Assembly: GCA_030695265.1 (NCBI GenBank) | Contig: JAUYTA010000688.1 | Location: 1 to 14,189, forward strand | Direction: 5' to 3' | DNA: 14,189 bases | Source of the DNA: Bacteroidota bacterium | GTDB lineage: Bacteria; Bacteroidota; Bacteroidia; Bacteroidales; Prolixibacteraceae | In this document: positions 1 through 6,919 of the stretch, piece after piece | Layout of the letters: every line of letters begins with the position of its first letter | Numbering within the stretch: the first letter of the stretch is position 1 | Translations under genes and position numbers: made by a program | Notes under the pieces: model-generated | Databases searched by the model: none | What the model was told of the DNA's origin: nothing | What the model saw: only the letters and a program-made list of their open reading frames with translations

Positions 1-921
1 TCGACTACTCAAAAAATGGCAGACTTCAAGGGAGGTAAGATGGATATGTATTATGATGTTGGCGGGGGTACGGTACTCAGTGACGATTTCAGGAATGGTA
101 TTGGCAACAACAACCTGACCTATGGGGCAGCTTATTATCCGTGGCTGGTGACGACACTGGCCTATTATGCCGATGAAAGTAAAATCGCGATCACTGGCGG
201 TGTTGATGCGCTTGCTTCAGTAAAATTTCTCCGGAAATATCCTGCACCCGGACAAGCCAATGTTGACAACCCGCAAGAATCCCTTTACCACATGAATAGC
301 CAGTTGTATGCTACTATTAAAAAGCAGGTTGACAATTTTAAAGTGATCCTGCCTCCTGCCTCAACCATTGCCGGTGTCTACGCCATGGTTGACAGTACCC
401 GCGGGGTATGGAAAGCGCCTGCCAATGTAAGCCTTAATTATGTATTCGAATTGCTGGTTAAAATTGATGATGTTGATCAGCAGGATATGAATGTAACCGG
501 AACGGGAAAATCGATCAATGCCATCCGCTTTTTCACCGGAAAAGGAATTCTTGTATGGGGTGCGCGAACTCTGGCCGGAAATGACAATGAATGGAGATAC
601 ATCAGTGTCCGTAGATTCTACAATATGGTAGAGGAAAGTGTGAAAAAAGCGACCGAGCCTTTCGTATTTGAACCGAACGATGCCAACACATGGACGAAAG
701 TACGCGCTATGATAGAAAACTTTCTGGTCCTGCAGTGGCGTGATGGGGCACTGATGGGAGCAAAACCTGATGAAGCCTTTTTTGTTCGGGTTGGATTGGG
801 CGAAACAATGACCGCACTCGATATCCTGGAAGGGAGAATGATCGTTGAAATCGGCTTGGCGGTAGTCCGTCCTGCTGAGTTCATAATCCTCAAATTCAGT
901 CACAAAATGGTAGTATCTTAA
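1..921 (+). CDS. Contractile injection system sheath protein, 5'-truncated by the window edge (compact form)
   Basis: The reading frame is open from base 1 (S-T-T-Q-K before the first ATG at 16), so the gene enters from outside the window. The Met at 16 is almost certainly internal, because the matching region of the next sheath gene lies about 190 residues into that protein. Sheath subunits polymerise around the inner tube and contract to drive it into a target. The C-terminal half is a textbook phage/eCIS sheath: GAAYYPW near residue 37 (counted from base 16), AGVYAMVDSTRGVWKAPANV near 119, then TGKSINAIR, TLAGNDNEWRY and FEPNDANTW. Over the last ~125 residues it is about 85% identical, by eye, to the sheath encoded 27 bp downstream. 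Only about 70 residues separate the YPW motif from the AGVYA motif, so it lacks the large inserted domain of its neighbour. An oddity is V-F-E-L where the neighbour has I-I-G-P before the VKID segment. Probable Afp2/3-like sheath; the family call is firm, the paralogue number is not. Confidence 0.95.
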   Translation, partial: STTQKMADFKGGKMDMYYDVGGGTVLSDDFRNGIGNNNLTYGAAYYPWLVTTLAYYADESKIAITGGVDALASVKFLRKYPAPGQANVDNPQESLYHMNSQLYATIKKQVDNFKVILPPASTIAGVYAMVDSTRGVWKAPANVSLNYVFELLVKIDDVDQQDMNVTGTGKSINAIRFFTGKGILVWGARTLAGNDNEWRYISVRRFYNMVEESVKKATEPFVFEPNDANTWTKVRAMIENFLVLQWRDGALMGAKPDEAFFVRVGLGETMTALDILEGRMIVEIGLAVVRPAEFIILKFSHKMVVS

Positions 922-948
922 TAATTAATTTTAATAACAAGATAAATT

Positions 949-2955
949 ATGGCATACAAGACTCCAGGCGTTTACGTTAAGGAAGTTCCACTCTTCCCGC
1001 CATCGGTTGCCCAGGTGGAAACAGCAATTCCCGCTTTTGTCGGTTATACCGAAAAAGCTGCTGACCCCAATGGAAAGCTCCTCATTGATCTTCCGGTCAA
1101 GATTAAATCGCTGGTCGAATTTCAATCACTTTACGGAATTGGCTATATTCCTTCAAGTTACAAAGTTATTGCTGATAACACAAAAGGAAATTCGCTGGAT
1201 TCGGTAACTCCAAACAAGCAGTTTTACCTGTACGATGCCTTGCGACAATTTTATGACAACGGAGGCGGAGATTGCTACATTGTGAGTGTAGGATCATTTA
1301 CTGATACCATAAATTTTGACAGGCTAAAAACTGGTTTTGATCTGCTGCGGAAGTTTGATGAACCGACACTTTTACTGTCGCCCGATGCTGTTGGATTGAA
1401 AGATGTTAGCGATAACCCCGACCTATCGAAATTTTCGGAATTGCAAAAGCTGGCATTGAAACAATGTGCCGACTTGCAGGATCGGTTTTGCATTTTTGAC
1501 ATCTTGAAAGGATATCTTCCTGAAGATGTATCCAATAAGCCAATCTCCGATTTCCGTGACAACATCGGCATCAATTTTCTCAATTACGGCGCTGCCTATT
1601 ATCCATGGATCATTGCCAGTTACAGTTATGATATTAGTTTCAGGCAGTTGCACATATTTGATAAGGCCGCTCCAAATACCGAAATAGTAAATTTCACTAC
1701 GTATTCAAAAGATGATGCCGAAAAGGCTCTGATGACCACTCTTGCTGCCAGGCAGGCTGAAACCAATACCGCCATCGACATTACAGATCCGGTTGTAGAT
1801 AAGGCCGCATTGCGGAACCGCGGAAGCGAATATGTGAAAGAATTACTGGCAAGTTATGAGGCTAATATTGCCGGAAACGTGTCGATAAAGGGTAACATGA
1901 GCAATTATCTTAACCTTTTGGCGACCATTGCCGGCAACTTTAAAAAGGCAGAGACGATTTCTGTTGTGGGTTCAGGTATCAGGAAAGATATTGAAGTATT
2001 GAAGGCCAACACCGAGCTGACTGCTGCCATTGTATCATTAATCAAGATTGAGAAAAATGCAAAGACCGTGGCCAATACACTGGCAACCAGAACTCCCACT
2101 GTAGTTGATGCACTTTATACACCGCTCGAAACCGATTGGCTTGGCGGTGCTACTTATGTCTCAATCGCTGCCGATGCCACTAACTTCCCGGCAAGCATTG
2201 CCGGTAGCCTAAGCATTATTACAGCTTTAAGTGGCAGCGTAGATAAAATATTGATTGGATATCAAGGCCTTCTTAATGCAGAACTTTTTTATGAAAGTCA
2301 GGCAGAACAGGCAGTTTTTGCATCGCACAGTTTCTTTCACGGAGTTAAAGACAAAGTAGTTGAGCACATGCGCACCATGCCTCCATCGGGCAGTGTTGCA
2401 GGTGTTTACGCAGCCATCGACCGCACCCGTGGTGTATGGAAAGCACCGGCCAACGTAAGTGTAAATTCTATCATTGGTCCGGTTGTTAAAATTGACAGCC
2501 GCGATCAGGAAGACCTGAATGTTCACACAACCGGAAAATCGGTAAATGCCATTCGTGCTTTTACCGGAAAAGGAACGCTGGTATGGGGCTCTCGAACATT
2601 GGCCGGAAACGACAATGAATGGCGGTATGTTCCGGTACGGAGGTTTTTCATCATGGTGGAAGAAAGCACGAAAAAAGCAACGGAACCTTTTGTATTCGAA
2701 CCCAACGATGCCAACACCTGGGTGAAAGTCCGATCAATGATAGAAAATTTCCTGATACTGCAATGGCGGGCGGGTGCCCTTCAGGGTGCAAAGCCTGATC
2801 AGGCCTTTTTTGTAAATGTCGGGCTTGGTGAAACCATGACTGAACTCGATATTCTTGAAGGCAGAATGATCGTAGAAATTGGGATGGCGGTTGTTCGTCC
2901 AGCCGAATTCATCATTCTTCGTTTCAGTCACAAGATGCTTTCAAGCAATAACTGA
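949..2955 (+). CDS. Contractile injection system sheath protein, long form with inserted domain
   Basis: Complete 668-residue tail sheath. The N-terminus (M-A-Y-K-T-P-G-V-Y-V-K-E-V) is the classic sheath start and fixes the ATG. A conserved nucleus follows (ALRQFYDNGGGDCYIVSVG, near residues 98-116), then GAAYYPW at about 214 and a C-terminal core from about 478 (PPSGSVAGVYAAIDRTRGVW, TGKSVNAIRAFTGKG, NEWRYVPVRRF, EPNDANTW, GETMTELDILEGRM). About 258 residues lie between the YPW motif and the C-terminal core, against about 70 in the upstream sheath. The extra stretch (roughly 235-445) is rich in Ala, Thr and Lys and looks mostly helical, with no recognised motif; by position it should project from the outer surface of the sheath. 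The gene starts 27 bp after the previous sheath stop, in an AT-rich spacer, so co-transcription is likely. Several sheath paralogues per locus are known from Afp/PVC (Afp2-4). The family call is very secure; the role of the insertion is unknown. Confidence 0.97.
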   Translation: MAYKTPGVYVKEVPLFPPSVAQVETAIPAFVGYTEKAADPNGKLLIDLPVKIKSLVEFQSLYGIGYIPSSYKVIADNTKGNSLDSVTPNKQFYLYDALRQFYDNGGGDCYIVSVGSFTDTINFDRLKTGFDLLRKFDEPTLLLSPDAVGLKDVSDNPDLSKFSELQKLALKQCADLQDRFCIFDILKGYLPEDVSNKPISDFRDNIGINFLNYGAAYYPWIIASYSYDISFRQLHIFDKAAPNTEIVNFTTYSKDDAEKALMTTLAARQAETNTAIDITDPVVDKAALRNRGSEYVKELLASYEANIAGNVSIKGNMSNYLNLLATIAGNFKKAETISVVGSGIRKDIEVLKANTELTAAIVSLIKIEKNAKTVANTLATRTPTVVDALYTPLETDWLGGATYVSIAADATNFPASIAGSLSIITALSGSVDKILIGYQGLLNAELFYESQAEQAVFASHSFFHGVKDKVVEHMRTMPPSGSVAGVYAAIDRTRGVWKAPANVSVNSIIGPVVKIDSRDQEDLNVHTTGKSVNAIRAFTGKGTLVWGSRTLAGNDNEWRYVPVRRFFIMVEESTKKATEPFVFEPNDANTWVKVRSMIENFLILQWRAGALQGAKPDQAFFVNVGLGETMTELDILEGRMIVEIGMAVVRPAEFIILRFSHKMLSSNN

Positions 2956-2963
2956 ATTGTTTT

Positions 2964-3041
2964 ACCACAGATTACACAGATGAACACAGATTAAAAACTC
3001 ACTTCACAGATTTATCTGTGAAAATCTGCGAAATCTGTGGT
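2964..3041. repeat. Nested inverted repeat of the CACAGATT type
   Basis: The 10-bp arms ACCACAGATT (2964-2973) and AATCTGTGGT (3032-3041) are perfect inverted repeats. They enclose an inner hairpin, TTCACAGAT (3003-3011) / ATCTGTGAA (3014-3022), with two bases at the centre. The word CACAGAT also recurs at 2975-2981 and 2986-2992. It begins 8 bp after the stop of the long sheath gene, so the transcript would fold into a long stem with a branched top. I recall repeats of this wording as dispersed intergenic elements in Bacteroidota and some other phyla, but could not check this. It has no T-tract directly after the stem, so a simple intrinsic terminator is not supported. It could attenuate transcription or protect the 3' end of the sheath mRNA. 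Confidence 0.75.
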
Positions 3042-3181
3042 GTTAATTTTTTCTTTGAATGCCGCATATTAGCTAAAGAAATATTTAAATCCTTTAAATA
3101 AATAATGCGACATAATATCAACTCAAGTACTTAGAATTATTTTTTAAAAAATAAATTATTCACAAATAAAAATTTACTGTT
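3042..3181 (+). promoter_or_regulatory. AT-rich leader upstream of the tube genes, with an 18-bp palindrome
   Basis: These 140 bases contain no credible ORF and are far richer in A+T than the flanking genes. They contain a perfect 18-bp palindrome, TTATTTTTT/AAAAAATAA, at 3137-3154, ending 27 bases before the tube ATG. I searched by eye for the Bacteroidota promoter pattern (TTTG about 19 bases before TAnnTTTG) and saw no convincing match. This is the only intergenic gap longer than 30 bp in the 1-6686 stretch. It is therefore the natural place for a separate promoter that would set tube expression apart from sheath. The regulatory role is inferred from composition and position only. Confidence 0.3.
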
Positions 3182-3613
3182 ATGGCAAATTATCCATTAC
3201 CGAAATTTCATTTCCAGGTCGAATGGGGCGGTACCCGTATCGGCTTTACCGAAGTAACAGGCCTGACCATCGAAAATGAGGTGATCGAATACCGCGAAGG
3301 AAGCAGTCCTGAATACAACAAAACCAAAATGCCGGGATTGCATAAATTCGGAAACATTACCCTCAAGCGTGGCACCTTTGCAAACGACAACGAGTTTTTC
3401 AACTGGCTGAACACGGTAAAACTCAACACCATTGAGCGCAGGGACCTTATTATTAACCTACTAAACGAAAATCATGAACCGGTAGTAGTTTATAAGGTGA
3501 AGCAGGCATGGCCAGTTAAAATTCAAGCTCCTGACATGAAAAGTGACGCCAACGAGGCCGCCATCGAAAGCCTCGAACTTGCACACGAAGGTCTGGTTAT
3601 TCAAAACGGTTAA
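3182..3613 (+). CDS. Inner tube protein (T4 gp19 / Afp1-like)
   Basis: This 143-residue protein fits the T4 gp19-like phage tail tube family in length and pattern. It has an N-terminal YPLPKFHFQVEWGG strand, a GFTEVTGLTIENEVIEYREG hairpin, the LHKFGNITLKRGT segment and a C-terminal AAIESLELAHEGL strand. Such proteins form stacked hexameric rings that make the tube expelled on contraction; in eCIS the lumen can carry effector cargo. Length and the HKFGNITLKRG motif fit the main tube subunit (Afp1/Pvc1-like). The downstream paralogue starts 9 bp later, so the pair is co-transcribed. The start ATG follows a long AT-rich leader with no clear Shine-Dalgarno, as is usual in Bacteroidota. The family call is secure; the assignment as main tube rather than initiator is a good inference. 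Confidence 0.95.
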   Translation: MANYPLPKFHFQVEWGGTRIGFTEVTGLTIENEVIEYREGSSPEYNKTKMPGLHKFGNITLKRGTFANDNEFFNWLNTVKLNTIERRDLIINLLNENHEPVVVYKVKQAWPVKIQAPDMKSDANEAAIESLELAHEGLVIQNG

Positions 3614-3622
3614 TCTTAAAAC

Positions 3623-4075
3623 ATGGCTGATTCAGCTCGAAATTATCCACCGGTTGGGTTTCATTTCAAGGTGGTATTTACAGGTATTGGAAATAGCGAT
3701 ATCGACAGCCGGTTCCAATCGGTTTCAGGTCTCAACATGGAATTAGATACTGAATCGAAAAAGGAAGGTGGCGAAAATCGATACGAACATGTGTTGCCGG
3801 TACGCGCCAAATATCCAATACTTGTTCTGAAACGCGGTCTGGTAAAGGACTCGGACTTGCTGACCACATGGTGCAATGATGCCTTTCAGTCGCTCATTAT
3901 CAATCCGGTTGACCTGACCATTTCGCTGTTGAATGAAACCCACGAACCGCTGATGACCTGGAATGTGAAACATGCCTGGCCAAAAAAGTGGAGCCACAGC
4001 GATTTGAATGCTGAGCAAACCGCACTGGCCATCGAAACTTTTGAGCTGCAATATCAATATTTTACCCTTTCGTAA
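3623..4075 (+). CDS. Second tube protein (Afp5-like tube initiator)
   Basis: This 150-residue gp19-family protein is paralogous to the preceding gene. Shared landmarks are the Y-P-P-V-G-F-H-F-K-V start, the FQSVSGLNMELDTES hairpin, YPILVLKRGL, NETHEPLMTWNVKHAWPKKW and the IETFELQYQYF terminal strand. The equivalents in the first tube are LKRGT, NENHEPVVVYKVKQAWPVKI and IESLELAHEGL. Identity is modest, so the two are specialised rather than a recent duplication. In Afp/PVC, tube paralogues encoded just before the small Afp6 and LysM Afp7 genes sit at the base of the tube and connect the polymer to the spike hub. The same gene order here supports that role. The next gene follows after 10 bp. 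Confidence 0.92.
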   Translation: MADSARNYPPVGFHFKVVFTGIGNSDIDSRFQSVSGLNMELDTESKKEGGENRYEHVLPVRAKYPILVLKRGLVKDSDLLTTWCNDAFQSLIINPVDLTISLLNETHEPLMTWNVKHAWPKKWSHSDLNAEQTALAIETFELQYQYFTLS

Positions 4076-4085
4076 ATTAATCGGA

Positions 4086-4262
4086 ATGCCAATAGAAATC
4101 CGGGAACTGAACATCAAGGTGAGCGTAAGCCAGAACCAGCAGGAACAGGACAGTGTGCCTTCAGCTGGCAGCCCGGCTGGTGCTGTGCCCGACAAGGATG
4201 AAATTATTTCTGAATGTGTTGAGCAAGTGATGGAATTGTTAAAACTGAAAAACGATCGCTGA
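4086..4262 (+). CDS. Small eCIS protein, DUF5908-like (Afp6 position)
   Basis: A 58-residue protein starting M-P-I-E-I-R-E-L-N-I-K-V-S-V. This opening is the hallmark of the DUF5908 family found in Bacteroidota contractile injection loci. A low-complexity linker follows (Gln/Ser/Pro/Gly/Ala-rich, residues ~17-37), then an acidic amphipathic helix ending V-M-E-L-L-K-L-K-N-D-R. The frame is also open upstream to an ATG at 4008, but that would overlap the tube gene by 68 bases; the ATG at 4086, 10 bp after the tube stop, is the clear choice. The stop overlaps the next start as TGATG, indicating translational coupling to the LysM adaptor. The biochemical role is not established; the conserved position suggests an assembly partner of the tube/hub. 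Confidence 0.85.
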   Translation: MPIEIRELNIKVSVSQNQQEQDSVPSAGSPAGAVPDKDEIISECVEQVMELLKLKNDR

Positions 4263-4933
4263 TGGCTAACAATGTATCGAAGCTAAAGATTTACTCCTAC
4301 GCGGATGCCGACAGAAAAAGCTCTGATGCCAACATGGAGGTATTGGTTAATCCTGAAAGCTATTCGCAAAAAATAACTGTTAAGTTCTCGGAAAAACAAG
4401 CACCGGGAACCACCGCCAAGATGCCAAAATTCAGCAAAATGGAGCCTCAAAAGCTCGATTTCGAATTGCTCTTTGACAGTACGGGTGTGATAAATGGCGT
4501 GAGGGACGAAACAAATGGAGTAGAATCTGAACTGGCGAAGTTTAAAAAACTGGTGCTCGAATACAAGGGAGACAAACACCGTCCGCGTTTTTTAAGCATT
4601 TACTGGGGAACGCTCAAATTCGACTGTTGCCTTGAAAGCCTTGATATTACCTACAAACTTTTCCGTTCCGACGGGCTTCCGTTAAGAGCATTGGCAAAGG
4701 TTGGATTCATCGGTTCCATGGACGATACCAAACGGGTGAACAAGGAAAATTCGCAATCGCCCGATCTGACACATGTTCGAACAGTGAATGAAGGTGACAC
4801 ACTCCCGTTGATGTCTTTTCAGGTATATGGCGATTCGAAATATTATATTGAAGTGGCAAAAGCCAACGGTTTAAATGATTTCAGAAATTTAAAAACAGGA
4901 CAAAAAATCAAGTTTCCGCCAATCGAAAAGTAA
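4262..4933 (+). CDS. LysM-domain tube/baseplate adaptor (Afp7-like, CIS tube protein N-terminal domain)
   Basis: A 223-residue protein with two parts. Residues ~1-165 match the CIS tube-protein N-terminal domain seen in Afp7/Pvc7: a VLVNPESYS segment near 28, PQKLDFELLFDSTG near 61, FLSIYWGTLKFDCCLESLDI near 107 and a DGLPLRA segment near 140. Residues ~175-223 form one LysM module (EGDTLPLMSFQVYGDSKYY, ending LKTGQKIKFPP). LysM modules usually bind glycans; in eCIS and phage hubs the domain commonly joins spike or baseplate to tube, or may contact peptidoglycan. It shares one base with the preceding gene (TGATG) and ends one base before the VgrG start, so hub components are translated in order. 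Homologues occupy the same place between the Afp6-like and spike genes in known loci. Confidence 0.93.
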   Translation: MANNVSKLKIYSYADADRKSSDANMEVLVNPESYSQKITVKFSEKQAPGTTAKMPKFSKMEPQKLDFELLFDSTGVINGVRDETNGVESELAKFKKLVLEYKGDKHRPRFLSIYWGTLKFDCCLESLDITYKLFRSDGLPLRALAKVGFIGSMDDTKRVNKENSQSPDLTHVRTVNEGDTLPLMSFQVYGDSKYYIEVAKANGLNDFRNLKTGQKIKFPPIEK

Positions 4934-4934
4934 A

Positions 4935-6686
4935 ATGCCGCAACCCAGAAACATAGCAACCGCAAGGCCGGCCAGTGTTGTAACTTCGGTTATTAAAATT
5001 GAAGGCAACGAAATTGCAAGGACATTCCAGATAGATTCGATCACTGTGACCAAAGAGATCAATCGAATTCCCTGGGCAAAAGTGATCTTGTTAGATGGAT
5101 CTGCTTCGAGTGAAAATTTTGAAGCCAGCAACGATACATTGCTTATTCCGGGCAAAAAAATTGAGGTCAAATGTGGCTACCAGAGCGATAACAATACAAT
5201 CTTCAAAGGCATCATCGTTAAAATGAGCATTAAAATCCGTGCAGGTGGGGCATCGATGCTGATACTTGAATGTCGCGACGAAACCGTAAAAATGACCATT
5301 GGCCGGAAGAGCAAATATTTTTTGGAAGTGAAAGACAGCGACATTATTTCGCAAATAGCCGGTACTTACAGCGGTTTCAGTACAACTGCTGAAGCGACCA
5401 AAGTCACGCACAAAGAAGTGATTCAATATGATTGTACTGATTGGGATTTTGTGGTTGCCCGCGCCGAGGCCAATGGAAAAATTTGTTTTACTGATGATGG
5501 CCAATTAAACGTAAAAGCGCCTCAGTTATCGCAATCGGCTGTGCTTTCGCTCTTGTATGGCGCCACAATTCTGGAACTTGATGCGGAGATTGATGCACGT
5601 CACCAGTTGAAAAACGTTACTTCAAAATCGTGGAGTTATGCCGATCAGCAAATCGTTGAAACAGAAGCTGCCGACCCCAGCGTTGCGCTTAACGGAAACC
5701 TCACCAGCTCTGACCTTGCAAATGTTATCGGGCTCGATAAATTTATCCTGAATCATGGCGGAAAGGTAGAAGAAAATGAATTGCAGGCATGGGGCGATGC
5801 GCTTTTGCTGAAACGGCAGCTGGCGAAAGTACGCGGACGGGTAAAATGCAAAGGGGTACACACAGTAAAACCCGGAATGATCATTGAACTTGGCGGTGTG
5901 GGCGATCGCTTCAACGGGAAGGCTTTTGTAAGCGCGGTGCAGCATTTTGTGGCGGCTGGCGACTGGCAATTGAATATTCAGTTCGGTGTCGATCCGGAAT
6001 GGTTTACTGAAACAAACAACATCAATGATAAACCCTCCGCCGGGCTCCTTGCTGCCGTTCATGGATTGCAGACCGGAATCGTCACACAACTGGAAAGTGA
6101 TCCGGATGGCGAAAACCGCATTAAAGTACGAATGCCCATTATCAGCAGCAGCGACGACGGAATTTGGGCCCGTATTTCAACTTTGGATGCCGGAAAAGAG
6201 CGTGGATCCTTCTTTTTGCCTGAAATAGGTGATGAAGTAATTGTCGGGTTCATCAACGATGATCCGCGCGACGCGGTTGTTCTCGGCATGGTGCACAGCA
6301 GTAAGCTGCCTGCTCCTTTGACGGCAGAGGACACCAATCACAAAAAGGGATTTACAACCCGAAGCAAGATGAAAATGATTTTCGATGATGAAAAAAAATC
6401 GTTCACACTTGAAACTCCGGCAGGAAAAAAAATCATTGTGGATGAAGATGCCGGTGAAATCAAAATAATGGACGAGAATGATAACAAGTTGGTGATGGAC
6501 AGCAATGGCATACTCATCCAGAGTAATGGAAAAATTGAAATAAAAGCGACACAGGATTTGAAAATGGAAGGATTAAATGTGGAGATGAAAGCGCAAGCCA
6601 AATTCGCAGCCGAAGCTTCAGCAGCAGCCGAAGTGAAGGCAAGTGGTTCGTTGACATTAAAAGGAGCTACGGTAATGATTAACTAA
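4935..6686 (+). CDS. VgrG-like central spike protein (Afp8/Pvc8-like)
   Basis: A 583-residue protein with the gp27/gp5 architecture of VgrG and eCIS spikes. Residues ~15-375 are the gp27/phage GPD-like hub barrels (RTFQIDSITVTKEINRIPWA near 31, DCTDWDFVVARAEANG near 167, then a KVRGRVKCKGVHTVKPGMII segment near 297). Residues ~378-455 are the gp5 OB-fold (DGENRIKVRMP, SFFLPEIGDEVIVGF, DPRDAVVLGMVHS). Residues ~455-583 are a beta-helix made of short alternating repeats (KIIVDEDAGEIKIMDENDN, then an Ala/Lys/Glu-rich stretch). A homotrimer would form the needle that carries the PAAR tip. The protein ends at the beta-helix, so it has no C-terminal toxin extension; any cargo must travel separately. 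The start one base after the LysM stop is supported by tight coupling. Confidence 0.95.
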   Translation: MPQPRNIATARPASVVTSVIKIEGNEIARTFQIDSITVTKEINRIPWAKVILLDGSASSENFEASNDTLLIPGKKIEVKCGYQSDNNTIFKGIIVKMSIKIRAGGASMLILECRDETVKMTIGRKSKYFLEVKDSDIISQIAGTYSGFSTTAEATKVTHKEVIQYDCTDWDFVVARAEANGKICFTDDGQLNVKAPQLSQSAVLSLLYGATILELDAEIDARHQLKNVTSKSWSYADQQIVETEAADPSVALNGNLTSSDLANVIGLDKFILNHGGKVEENELQAWGDALLLKRQLAKVRGRVKCKGVHTVKPGMIIELGGVGDRFNGKAFVSAVQHFVAAGDWQLNIQFGVDPEWFTETNNINDKPSAGLLAAVHGLQTGIVTQLESDPDGENRIKVRMPIISSSDDGIWARISTLDAGKERGSFFLPEIGDEVIVGFINDDPRDAVVLGMVHSSKLPAPLTAEDTNHKKGFTTRSKMKMIFDDEKKSFTLETPAGKKIIVDEDAGEIKIMDENDNKLVMDSNGILIQSNGKIEIKATQDLKMEGLNVEMKAQAKFAAEASAAAEVKASGSLTLKGATVMIN

Positions 6687-6688
6687 AA

Positions 6689-6756
6689 GAGGCCTCCCCC
6701 AACCTCCCGATGGCTAAAAAACGAGGCCTCCCCTAAATCCCCTCCAAAAGAGGGGA
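6689..6756. repeat. GAGGCCTCCCC direct repeat and TCCCCTC hairpin
   Basis: The word GAGGCCTCCCC occurs twice, at 6689-6699 and 6723-6733. Just after the second copy is a 7-bp hairpin, TCCCCTC (6738-6744) / GAGGGGA (6750-6756), with a 5-base CAAAA loop. It begins 3 bases after the VgrG stop. The stem is followed by CTTAAAG and not a T-run, so it is not a standard intrinsic terminator. Similar C-rich hairpin repeats are scattered between genes in many Bacteroidota genomes (from memory, not checked). Bases 6757-6829 between this and the next hairpins hold only AT-rich sequence and the start of a doubtful small ORF. Confidence 0.7.
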
Positions 6757-6793
6757 CTTAAAGAAAGAATAAACAACATTAACGCTTAATGAT

Positions 6794-6919
6794 ATGAAAA
6801 ACGAAAACACAACATCAACGCTTTTTAAGCCCTCCCCCTGTGGGGAGGGTTTGGGTGGGGCTTCGGTTCTTGCTCCCTCCCCCTTTGGGGAGGGTTGGGG
6901 AGGGGCTCCATGCCTTTAG
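6794..6919 (+). other. Doubtful 41-codon ORF running through the hairpin repeats into the PAAR start
   Basis: An ATG at 6794 opens M-K-N-E-N-T-T-S-T-L-F and continues through both GC-rich hairpins as a PSP-C/F-GEG-L/W-GGA duplicated peptide, ending at a TAG at 6917-6919. It therefore overlaps the first 10 bases of the PAAR gene in another frame. Most of the peptide is simply translated repeat DNA, which argues against a functional protein. The overlap would permit translational coupling or a leader-peptide effect on PAAR expression. It is listed because it is the only open frame in this gap. Confidence 0.15.
6830..6894. repeat. Twin CCCTCCCC/GGGGAGGG hairpins upstream of the PAAR gene
   Basis: There are two copies of the same 8-bp GC-only stem. 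The first is CCCTCCCC at 6830-6837 with GGGGAGGG at 6842-6849 (loop CTGT). The second is CCCTCCCC at 6875-6882 with GGGGAGGG at 6887-6894 (loop CTTT). The copies are 45 bp apart, and each is followed by a degenerate G-rich tail (TTTGGGTGGGG; TTGGGGAGGGG). The second tail ends 4 bases before the PAAR ATG at 6910, so its purine run GGGGAGGGG (6897-6905) lies where a ribosome binding site would. The pattern is typical of dispersed Bacteroidota intergenic repeats (recalled, not searched). Confidence 0.8.

Noticed and set aside
361..903. 180-codon minus-strand frame opposite the first sheath gene
   Set aside because: A similar minus-strand frame appears opposite the same conserved part of the second sheath gene, as expected from mirrored codon use, so it is not an independent gene.
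6738..6756. Intrinsic terminator after the VgrG-like gene
   Set aside because: The stem is only 7 bp and is followed by CTTAAAG without a T-run; operon genes continue in the same direction.
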